Positions 53,261 through 63,054 of a stretch of DNA of 64,000 nucleotides are shown here, one piece after another. The stretch comes from Cladorrhinum sp. PSN259 (Eukaryota > Ascomycota > Sordariomycetes > Sordariales > Podosporaceae). How positions within the stretch are numbered: the first letter of the stretch is position 1; every line of letters starts with the position of its first letter. The notes under the pieces were generated by a model that was given only the letters and a program-made list of their open reading frames with translations, searched no databases and was not told the origin of the DNA. The stretch lies in contig MU867068.1 in the NCBI GenBank assembly GCA_033725935.1, positions 248,001 to 312,000 of the forward strand. Direction: 5' to 3'. The position numbers were made by a program, and so were the translations under genes.

Positions 53261-54957
53261 GGTATCAACGGTCGCGATGTGCCTCAAAAGGCTAAGCGTA
53301 TATATCGATGATGTTGCGCAGTCTGGTTGCTTGATCGATGGAGCAGATGTTGGGTGATACTGTATGGTGGGCGTCGACGTTGGTTGTGGTGGGCTGCCAA
53401 TGGAGCTGCGGCTCGACACTCTATCGTGTTCTTCGTCCTCAATGCTGCGAATCGTTGAGCTTTCACTTTACAGTATCCCCGAGTCACAATAGAAAAAATA
53501 TTGCTACGATAGCAATAAACAAAGCTGGCGAAATTAATTGATGCTCGTCGGCGACAATGTTCGGAAGATGCTGATGAATGTCGCGATGGCCATGTCCATT
53601 GCCAGGTTGACTCGGCAGCTGTCAGTGCAACCTCGGGCTTACTAAAAACACATGGTGCCCCACTGTTGACAGGTCCATCCTTCACATATTTCCGAGATAA
53701 TTCAAACCATTTCATAGACTACCGAGTGCCAATAGTAGGTTTCGGTGTGCTTTCAGGACTTATAGGAAGGAAACCCCACCTGGTCTGGGCGTCGCGGCAC
53801 GGAGCGAGAATGAATCTGGGGTGCCCCAGACTCCGACTTCAACCACACCGATAAGATAAGATAAGCTTTTCCAGAAGGCCTTCTATCTTGGGCTGTTCTG
53901 TTCTGGGTTCCCGTCGCATCCCGGATACCCGCACTTGTACTTCCATGTAAGCTTCCAGCTGCTACAATGAGAGCAGGATTCGTGTGGTGGCACCATTTCT
54001 CAGACATACATGAGGTGGCATATCCGACTCTCCGCCGTGTGCAACCCGACAAACCGGAGACCTTGTCCCCAAACCCCGATCTGTCTTCGTTGTCAAATAC
54101 ACGTGGTTGACCACGATGCTTGAGAAATATGGATGCAATGGATTGTCTCATGTAAACCTTCAACACTGATCAAACCAAGTCACAAGACACCACATGGTCA
54201 CCGCTTTGTTTCGGGCGATCGCATTTCCAAATCGCCAAGGGCTTTTTGCAAGATCCAAGGTTCTCGGCCCTGAAGGACTCATCCGGCCCCTCCAATGACG
54301 GCCGAATCCAGCCTATTACGTGCCTGGAGCTGCTGGCGACTCGGCCTGCTTTACAGAGCAACGTGATCCGTTTGGTGCTTTTCTTTGGCTAGGGGGTTTG
54401 GTGGACAACCACGCAGTTAAGCACAAGGTATACCTGGCTTTGTTAATGCTCTCCATTTATAACCAGGGAGCCGGAGACAAGGAAGGCAAGGGGGCGATCA
54501 ATAAATATCAGCCAGCCTTTTTGCTTTTGTCGGCATGACCGTAACCGACGCTTGTCGCACGAACAACCTCTTATTTATATCTGACCTACAGACTTTACTG
54601 ATATCATCATCATCATTTTTATTACCACAGTCGAAAGCACTTACGGTGGGGTGTCCGCGATTAACAGAAGATCGGCCGTCAGCTGGAGAACTTGTCATCG
54701 CCGACCAATCCGACCAGTTAGGCAGACCGAAAATACCTAAGCTACAGTAATCTATCACTTGGTTTACTCGTTGGTGGAAGTGTATAACTCTGGTCGCTTT
54801 TCCACATTTGAGAAAAGAAGGTTGAATCGGTGTGTGGGGACGCTGTTCTGCCCCGCTGTTTGCTCATTGATCGACGGCCCTGTTTCTCAGTCACTGGAAC
54901 TCTCAAGCATCAGCTCTGCTGCAACACCCTGCGCCTCGCAGGAGAAATGAGCTTGGG
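53261..54957. other. Divergent promoter region of GID5 and the cyclin gene
   Basis: About 1.7 kb of mixed sequence between two divergent genes. It carries a triple GATA motif (53850-53865) and, at the right end, a tiny upstream ORF touching the cyclin start (both listed separately). No coding frame is supported. Confidence 0.5.
53850..53865 (+). promoter_or_regulatory. Triple GATA element
   Basis: GATAAGATAAGATAAG: three head-to-tail GATAAG/GATA cores spaced 5 bp apart. Fungal GATA factors (AreA/NIT2 nitrogen regulator, white-collar proteins, siderophore repressors) bind HGATAR sites, best as pairs. The site lies about 590 bp upstream of GID5 and 1.1 kb upstream of the cyclin gene. Which factor acts is unknown. 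Confidence 0.45.
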
Positions 54958-54961
54958 ATGA
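54947..54961 (+). promoter_or_regulatory. Four-codon uORF overlapping the cyclin start
   Basis: ATG AGC TTG GGA TGA. The stop TGA (54959-54961) overlaps the cyclin ATG (54958-54960) as ATGA, and a second in-frame ATG follows at 54961. Such an arrangement would favour termination and re-initiation on the main frame. Arrangement seen directly; regulatory use inferred. Confidence 0.4.
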
Positions 54962-56292
54962 TGTTGACACGGTCCCCCGTAGTCGCAGCCTCAGCCAATG
55001 CATCTCCACGAGGCACATTTCACAACTTTGCAGGGCACTATGCAACTAACTCGGCGGGCTCGTCGTCGAGACAGCAACAGCCTGCTTCGCCTCGGGTCCA
55101 GGTCCCGGTCATTGCCAAGTCTTTGCGGCAATCAACATCGTCTCCCACAGTCGCCCCGATAGCCCCAAAACCACCACCGCCAGCAGCAGCACCACCACCA
55201 CAGCAGCGATATGTAGGCGTCGATGCCGCCACCCAATACTCGCCTATGGAACCAATGGACTATGTGACCGGCGCCATAGTACCACGAGACCGTTCAGCCG
55301 AGACCACTCAGACAGAACCTAATCCACCGCCGCCGAGTCCGCCATCCGCCGAGGAGCAGCAGCAGCAGCAGCAGCAGAGTAATAATAATAATTCCATGGC
55401 CGTCTCCGGAGATGCCCCGGCGGCCACCACCACCACTGCTGTGGTCTCGAAACAGTGCTCGACTCCTGCATCACCATTCAAAAGACGAAATTCTCAAGGT
55501 CCTGGGAATGTCGGCGCCACGCCGGCGGATGCGGGACAAAACCCCTCAGCGACGACCAAGCGTGCAAAGACCGATGAAGCACCACCGAAAATTCTGCCTG
55601 AACGATATGAATTCTGTCAGGTCGAGGACATGGTCGTCCTAATCGCGCATATGCTTGGCGAACTCATTGAAACAAATGATGCATTGGCGCTGAAGTCAGG
55701 TCACCTTACCCGTTTCCACTCCAGGTAGGACGCTTTATATATTCTGTTTTTATCTGTTGGTCTCGAACACATTGGATTAATCATTCTTTATCCAAACAGG
55801 ACGGCTCCCGGAATATCAGTCCTGGATTACCTACACCGCCTTGCGAAACATGCCACCCTCACGCCGCCACTTCTCCTATCCATGGTCTATTACATTGACC
55901 GACTCTGCGCACTATACCCTGAATTTACCATCAACACTCTGACCGTGCATCGCTTTCTTATTACCGCCGCCACAGTTGCAGCAAAGGGGCTTTCAGACGC
56001 CTTCTGGAACAACTCGACTTATGCCAGAGTTGGAGGAGTTAGAGTAGCAGAACTGAAACTGCTGGAACTCGAATTCCTGTACAGAGTCGACTGGAAAATT
56101 GTGCCAAACCCCGAGGTTCTGGTTGCTTATTACAAGGGGCTCGTCGATAGGTGTCCGGGCTACTCACTTCAGCCGGTTCGAGATCAGGAGGAAGACGATG
56201 ACAGCGACGTGATCGATGATGATTATGAAGATGACGATGTTGACGACGATGGCGAGAATAGAGAAGCAGAAGGAACGGCAGAATCCACATAG
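54958..56292 (+). CDS. PHO80-type cyclin (PHO85 CDK partner), 419 aa
   Basis: Exon 1 is 54958-55724, the intron 55725-55799 (75 nt, CAG|GTAGGA...AAACAG), exon 2 55800-56292. Residues 1-215 are low-complexity (Pro, Ala, a Q7 run) with a basic FKRRNS and a TTKRAKT patch. The PHO80-like cyclin fold spans about 221-372. Landmarks are VEDMVVLIAHMLGELIETND, SVLDYLHRLAKHATLTPPLL, MVYYIDRLCALYPEFTINTL, HRFLITAATVAAKGLSDAFW and LKLLELEFLYRVDWKIVPNP. The tail is strongly acidic (DDDYEDDDVDDDGEN). PHO80/PCL6-7 cyclins activate the CDK Pho85 and govern phosphate signalling, glycogen and morphogenesis; which subgroup this belongs to cannot be fixed without a tree. Two adjacent ATGs start the frame, and a 4-codon upstream ORF overlaps the first. 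Confidence 0.9.
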
Positions 56293-56880
56293 AGTGATGG
56301 AGAAACCACCCTGTAAGCTTTTGACATATGCCACAGCATCGAAAGGTGTAACAGAAAGTATATCTATAGACTTGTGGGTGTAGGAAGCGCTGCCGGTGTA
56401 TCCATGCGCAGAGTTGGAATCATCATGTAGAGGCTTCACATATGGAGGAAAGCACGGTGGAAAGAAAAAAATCACAAAGGGGCAGGCGTTATTTTTCTAT
56501 GTACATATTTGGTAAGGATTTCTAAGCAGATACCATAAAATCGTTTCAAAATAAAAACAATCCGTAAAGAAAAAAATTGAATCCCAGAGAAATGGTCAAG
56601 GAGGTGAACACAACACGCGGTGCACAACATGCACGCCGGGTGGTGCGTGTTCTGCTGGTGGTGGGAAGCCAGGATCCTAGACACAGTGCCAATCATTTCC
56701 CCAACTTTGGGAAATGCCAAGAAACCTTGCCAGCAACGTCAATTGAAACTGTCAATTGCTAGTCTACCTATCGCGAAGCTCCAATTTCAAACTTGAATTT
56801 GGCTGTTGTCGCAACTCTTTGTTTCCTCTTTCCCTGCCGCACCTGAGTTCCCGACAGTTTCGATAGCCAGTGCCGCAACG
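56293..56880. other. Short intergenic region
   Basis: Holds the cyclin 3' untranslated region and the promoter of the EMC10 gene. AT-rich around 56480-56580; nothing else notable. Confidence 0.5.
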
Positions 56881-57738
56881 ATGCGCCCATCGACATTTTT
56901 CTCAACGCTGCTAGCAGCGACGGCAGCGACCGTTACTAGCGCGGCGGCATCCTCTGACGACGATCATAACCTCCTCCTCGTCGCACCAATCTACATCCAA
57001 CCAGTCAGCTCGACGGGCGCGCCCACCCTACTCGCAGAGGTTCAATACCCTTCTCTGTCTTCCTCACAAGATAATGCCCCGGCAGCAACCGCCGCCGACT
57101 CGCAACGGCCAGAAGTAATCTCTTACGAGGCGCCAGACCTGCCCGAGGACATCCAGCTCGTGCGGATTGGGATATGGGACGAGAAGGTCAAGAAGTGGAG
57201 CGGGAGCACTTCTGTCGTTTCTGTATGTTTTTTCAAGCAAAAACAAAACAAAAAACACTCTTCTTCATCACCCTTCCCCCTTCTACACTATTTTCCTCTC
57301 TTGCTCTTTTGTGGAGGGGGGTTCCATCTCTAGATAGACAGACGAAAGCTAACAGATCTTATCAAGGTCAACAACTTCGGAAAAGGATACTCGCCCCACT
57401 TCGTGCTCACCCTCGCCTCAGAAGACGAAAAGCAAGTGGCCGGCGTGGTGGTGAGGGGGGTCAAGATCGACGCGGGACATACGAGGGACTTCGGTCCCCA
57501 GGTTGTTGTCACGCGGGCCGAGCAGGGGAAGCAGCCCAGCTTGGGAAAGAATGTGATGTTGAGTCCTGAGGGGAGGAAGGTTGGCGAGGTTGGCGAGAAG
57601 AGCTTTTTGCAGAAGTGAGTTGTTTCCCTTTACGCTATAAATATTGGATGTTGTTGCTAACAAAAGGATAAAAGGTACTGGTGGGCTATTGCTATCGGAG
57701 CTGTTTTGATGGTTACTGGTGGTGGGGATGGGAAATAA
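56881..57738 (+). CDS. EMC10: ER membrane complex subunit 10 (EMC10), 217 aa
   Basis: Exons 56881-57222, 57367-57614 and 57675-57738; introns of 144 and 60 nt. The ATG at 56881 is chosen because it starts a signal peptide (MRPSTFFSTLLAATAATVTS). An ATG at 56806 is in frame but would bury that signal. The lumenal part is beta-rich (LLLVAPIYIQPV, IQLVRIGIWDEK, HFVLTLASEDEKQ, VVVRGVKIDAGHTRDFGPQV). KSFLQKYWWAIAIGAVLMVT is the single C-terminal membrane span, in the position of EMC10 family proteins (FLQKYWW is typical). EMC10 is a lumenal/membrane subunit of the ER membrane complex that inserts tail-anchored and multipass proteins. The first intron is unusually long for this window and pyrimidine-rich. 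Convergent with ALG2. Confidence 0.85.
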
Positions 57739-59130
57739 AAGTGAGATGAGGAGACTTGAGAGTAGTAGGTGGGCTCGGGCGGGTGGTGGTTTAGGTGTGT
57801 TGGGGATCCGGTTACATGGGTTGTAGACAAGAGCATTTATCTCGGCGTTTTTTATTTGCATTCCTTGGTTGTTAGCATCGGAGTTTGTTATAGGGTCTCC
57901 GTTTGTGTTTGCATATATGTTTTTTTTTTTTTTATGAGAGAAACCGAGTGGGCACAGGATGTGCTGTCTGTCAGTTTGGTTCTTGTGTCAGGATAGTGTT
58001 CTCTCTTGGATTCTGGATTGTTGCGTTTTCTCCTTCTTTAGATTTCTGCTTTAAACTCAACCCGTATTTTACTGTATGTTGTCTCTAAGAATCTTTTCTT
58101 TTGGCTTGTAGTTTTTTTTAGAACTCCGCAAGATATTTCTGATCTGCTATTTTTCTTTCAAATTTCAAGTCTGTCTGCTCGTGTGATTCATTGAGAGAAC
58201 TCTATCCAGAGACGAAGGAAGAAAACAAACTGATACTACGTACTCTCGATATCATGGGGGTTTTTTTTTGGTTATTTTTTTCGAATTATTTATAAATTTC
58301 CCTCACTCTCATTCAGAAGCACCCAGAAGAAGAAGAAGAAGAAGAAGAAATTGGATTATTCATCGGTTCGAAAGGAGGTAGACGGTTAAGCAGGTAAGGG
58401 AATGGCAGATTAGGAATGGGTGTCAGCTTTCTGCCTGTGTGCCCGAGGGTTGAGCCTCTTGTGCGCGTGTGAAAGGTGGAAGGGGATGTTTGAATATTAT
58501 CTTTACAAGCTCTCAGATAGACAAAGCGTAAATGCATGATACGCTGAGCAGGTAACAAATAGTTGCCATTCTCAATCATATGTCTTCCCTTCCTTCCTTC
58601 CTTTCAACTAGACCACCGCACGTCTCTTATATGTTTGATTAATTCTGATACCGTTATAAGATTTTGTAGGTTATCACATCTAGAATTAGATTTTTAAAAA
58701 ACAGAGGAAAAAAAACCAAACCCCAAAAAATAGAAAAAAGAAGCAAAAGATCGCCGGGCAGCTTCCCCTACCAGATCGCGGCATATCATGCAGTAGGTAA
58801 GGTGCCCGGGTACGAAACGCATTCGGTGCGTTTACTCCGTGGGTCGGCCGAGGAATCGAACGGGGGACCTCGCACTCGAGTGCGAAGGGGGTTGGCGTGC
58901 CACCCCCAGACCACTGGGTTATTTTCCCAGTGTTGTCTGGGGGCTGTTGGAGGGTACTCGCTGGACCTAATATATATAGGACGGACTTCGATCGAATGGG
59001 GAGAGCTGTCATTGGCTACTGGGCACAACCCGACCCTTCGATATTCAATAAATCAAACTGCATTGGTATCTTCTGTGGCTATTCCATCTAGCTGTAGAGA
59101 CATCGCAACCATTCCCACCCCACTTCCTTC
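57739..59130. other. Convergent intergenic region with structured DNA
   Basis: Holds the 3' untranslated regions of EMC10 and ALG2. T-rich to about 58300, then a GAA microsatellite (58325-58348) and a compact zone of consecutive hairpins (58811-58943, listed separately). No coding frame is supported. Confidence 0.55.
58811..58943 (-). other. Hairpin cluster with tRNA-like promoter boxes
   Basis: Four inverted repeats follow each other: AAACGCA-TTCGG-TGCGTTT (58815-58833), the perfect palindrome TCGCACTCGAGTGCGA (58870-58885), GGGGG-TTGGC-GT-GCCA-CCCCC (58887-58907), and CCCCCAGACCACTGGG paired over a 7-nt loop to 58926-58943 with one 2-nt bulge. The last two share 58903-58907 and so exclude each other. 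On the minus strand GTTCGATTCC (58861-58852) matches a Pol III B box, and TAACCCAGTGG (58921-58911) is one or two bases from an A box. No closed acceptor stem is found, so it is not an intact tRNA; it may be a tRNA-derived SINE remnant or a structured element in the ALG2 3' region. Confidence 0.4.
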
Positions 59131-60568
59131 TCACCTGCTGAAATACCACACCACAACACTCACAACACCAACAGCAACCGCACCCAGAACAACCCAAACC
59201 TCACTTGCACCCTTCACCTTCTTCGCGTCCATCCCCTCAAAAATCCCTTCCAACCTCTCAGCCATCTTCTCCCCACCAAACCCCTCCTTCACTCTCTTTA
59301 TCCCCTTCTCGCCCATTTCCTTGCCTCCCAATTTCTCCTCCAACACGCCCTGCATCACAATCTTCCACTCCTCAACTTTTTCGGGATCCCTCAGCCACCC
59401 AGTCTCCCCTTCCACCACCGTCTCCGTGGGACCTCCGTTATTAGCAGCCAAAACGGGAACACCCTTCAGCATTGCTTCGAGCGGCACAATCCCAAAGTGC
59501 TCATTGGAGGGGGTGTAAACCAATAGCTTGGCCGACTGTAGCAAGATCTCTTTCAGTGCGTTGGGCACAGACAATAGGAACAAAACCTGAGTTTCCTTGG
59601 GGCATGACAATGCCGTCGGTAAAGTCTTGGCCGTAAAGCTTGGAAGGCCCAGGTCCTCCTCGCAGAGAGACACGAGCTCAGAGTGATACGACACGTTCTC
59701 ATGAACACGGGGATCGTAACCACCCGCTATGATAAGTTTTGCGGAACTTCGAATGGAAAGTGGAAGTCGGGAGAAGGCACGAATAGCTAGTGCGATGTCC
59801 TTTTTGCGTTCGAATCGGTTGATTGATAATAAAATCTTGGGCCAGGGGAGTGTGCCTTCGGTAACTGGGGAGGAGGCGGAGGGAGATGTGCTAGAAGTGT
59901 CGATACAAGGATACACAATCTTAAGATCAGTCTTTGCCGCCAGTGAAGGCCAAGTCCTGGCGACGATGGATTTTGTAAAACCAGAGTTGACCGCTATGGC
60001 GTCTGCGTAGCCCATGCTTAGCTGCTCGAGGGTATCAAAGGGGATACGGTAGAGCTTCTTGAGGAGGCTTTGACGGTTTTGGACGAGGAGAAGGTCCGGG
60101 AAGTGACAGTAGAAGAAGATGGGTAGTTTTGGTAGGAGGGCTTTGAGTAGAGGTAGGCCTGCGCTGAGTTGGTCTACGAAGAAGGCTGAAGGTGAGATGG
60201 AGTTCAGTTCTGAGGTGAAGAGGGTGATGTGGAGGATGAGGTGAAGTTGGCGAAGGATAGCGCAGAGGATGGAGAACCGGCCTAGTATGCTGGGGGGTAT
60301 TATGGTGTTGCCGCGGACTCTGACGTCGAGTGTTCCTATAATCATTAATTAGTGATATGATTTTTGTTAAATATATATGAAGGTATATACCATCGCGAGC
60401 TTCATCAAAGCAATGCGCCGGATCGCAGTGGCTCGTAAAGACGACGACCTTATGTCCACGTTTCTGCAATCCAACCGCCGCATCAACCACCAGTCTCTCT
60501 GCACCGCCGATTCCCAAATCGGGGTGCAAAAAGACTATCGTCTTCTTCTTCTCGCTGTCGCCGACCAT
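59131..60568 (-). CDS. ALG2: ALG2 alpha-1,3/1,6-mannosyltransferase, 460 aa
   Basis: Exon 1 is 60568-60391, the intron 60390-60336 (55 nt, GTATAT...TTATAG), exon 2 60335-59131. The protein is a GT4/GT-B glycosyltransferase. The N-terminal half has KKTIVFLHPDLGIGGAERLV and FFVDQLSAGLPLLK. LSINRFERKKDIALAIRAF starts the nucleotide-binding half, and NEHFGIVPLEAMLKGVPVLA (about residues 336-355) is the E-x7-E motif, followed by NNGGPTETV. A hydrophobic C-terminus (VWVVLGAVAVGVVSVVVW) would anchor it at the ER. ALG2 adds the second and third mannose from GDP-mannose to the dolichol-linked oligosaccharide on the cytosolic face of the ER. Length and motif order match the fungal family. It is transcribed towards EMC10. 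Confidence 0.93.
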
Positions 60569-63054
60569 TTTCTCTCACTTCACTTCACTACCCTTTTTGA
60601 GTCTGTATAAACCATGACGTTGAACTCACCAAGACCAAGTGTCAGATGCTCCGCCGCGCCTAATGATTGACAGGGGTCACTGTAATTGCTTGCTGCTGCT
60701 CCCGTCCCGGGACAAGGGTACACTTGTTCAAATCAACCCCACCGGGAGTTGTGCACAAGATACGATAAGAGAAAGCTTATCAAACCCCCCCTATCCCAAT
60801 TAAAATTACCCTGCTGTATCGTTACCATACAGCAATACCCATCCTCTTAACACCTACTCTCCCCCAACCCACCTAAACACTACATCCCACAAACAAAACC
60901 ACATGACAACGTCACATGCCCTCTCCTTCCCATAGCTATTCCTTCTAAACCGTCCCTGCATATGCAAGGCAAGAAACAAAAACTCCATCCCAACCAGTCG
61001 GAACATCACACAAAGAAAGAGGCTGGTATACATATGCATCCCTTGTGGAATCAGGTCTCACCGCCCCTTACTTTCCGACTTCCCCGTCCCGTCCGGCTCC
61101 CGAGTCCCGACTGGGAGATCTTTAAAAAAAAAAAACTCCGAATCGAGTCCCGAAACCTCTTCTCCATCTTCTCCATCTTCTCGGGCCTGGTATCCGGCAA
61201 GGATACCTACTTGTACTAGAATGCTGGCATGTGTTCATTGGACCCCTTGGAGTCGTTTCCTTCTACACTAGGTAACCAACCCCCCCTTGAATTCCCCTGC
61301 ATGATTTTTGTCTCTCTATCCCAATCTAGGTAATCCGAAGGGGGACTTTAAACTATCTCCCAGAAACTTATGCAGGTTCAATGGAGCTCCGTGTACCGTC
61401 GTAAGGATATGTTCTACACTAGGATGCCGCCTTTCTTGCGCGCGCGGGTTGATAAAGCCGATGTTACGCTTCCAACATGGGGCCGGCGGCTCTAACGTGG
61501 AACAAGGACACTGCACAAAGTACCGTACCTGGATACCTACTAGTCTACACATGTTCATGCACGAGAAGACGACGTGGACGAAGGAGAAGAAAGAGAAGAA
61601 AGGCAAGAAACGTGCCTTTATTACAGACGTATCCATAATAACCAGGCACAGAGTGTGACATTGACGCAACAAATGTTCCTGAAAGATAATACTACTAAAC
61701 CTGTTAATTGGTTTTTCGGTTACACAGTTATGCCTACCTTATGTTCGGAGGCAAACGAACTTGTGCTCAATCAAACTAGGAGATGAGACTGGTAAACGAA
61801 TGAGTGAGTTCGAGATCAAGATCCATATAATCAACCAGTGACTTCAAGCCCCAATTACAACCGACAAAGAGCCAATAAAGAAGCCAAATAACAGCGCGGA
61901 AAAATAAATAATGATATCAAATCCCTCTCTGTCTCTCTCTCTCTCTTTGGTCATAAAGATAATTCCTTATAATCGTGTTATGGATCCTCAGAACCTATTA
62001 TCCCTGGGACTGTAGATACATATCATACATAGGAAGTAAACAATCTTCCCTTTCCCATACACTTCACTGTAATGTTTTTTACAATTCGGAACATTTGGCC
62101 TGCTCATAATTATCCTGTAATAAATAAATAAATAAAACCACAATCTTCGTCTTTCTGACTTTCCCCTTAGTTCTATTCCCATCCGAAAAATGCATGTGTT
62201 GGAAGGAAAGGGGGTTGAGTAAACCAACACAAAAAGAAAACATGAACGACATAAATTTGGAAAGGAAAAGAATTAACAAGAAGACACATAAGAAGATACG
62301 AGATGAGGGGATCGACTGAAAAGAAAAAAAGGCAAGGGAAAAAACCATCCTTTCTTTAGCCTTCCATTATGCTTGCCCTAATAAACCTTAAATGCTTCCC
62401 CTTCCATTCCCTTCCATCCCATCCCTATTCCAAAAACAAAACACACATAGGGAAAAGGAAATAATGATTAAACCCGCGCCATACAAAAAATGATGTTCGG
62501 TGATGTCCTTGGTTTCTAAGATGCTTCTTTATACGCTCTCTCTCTTCATCATTCAGATCTGCCTTGCTCCAGTTCCAGTTCCTCCTAAAGCCATCCATCC
62601 TATGCCCGCACCAGTGTGTCCCCTTCCTCATACATATAACTCCTTCATTCAAAGTACTCTTTAGGAAACAACAAGACAACAACTTCATCCCAATTTCCCA
62701 TCAAAGAAGGGAGAAGTTATAAGAAAACCCAAACAGTTCCATGATATCCCGTACAACAATAACACATCGACCAATCAACCCCAAAAAAAAACCCTCCCTT
62801 AACCCCCCTTTCCCTTTCCTCCCAAGGAAATATGTTGCGCGCATTCTTGTTTTGCCGCAGAGTTAAACAGTGTAAAAAAAAAAAAGGCAGTGGTGCGGCT
62901 AATAGTAAATGCAGAAAATTCCATGAAATCAAGGGGAGGTAAGGGAAATAATATCGATAAAACAACATGATGAAATAATGCTGCATGCTATTGTGGTGTG
63001 CGTGTTGTGTAGATGCAAATTCGAAATGTGTCATGATGAACAAGCAAAAAAATT
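60569..63054. other. 2.5-kb intergenic region
   Basis: Contains the ALG2 promoter at the left and probably the 3' untranslated region of the edge gene at the right. It is AT-rich from 61800, with CT (about 61929-61947) and AAAT microsatellites (near 62119-62136). No gene can be supported. Confidence 0.5.

Noticed and set aside
53261..53419. N-terminal extension of GID5 by 53 codons
   Set aside because: The extension begins at GTG and is low-complexity; the ATG at 53260 starts the family-like MARVQSPP sequence.
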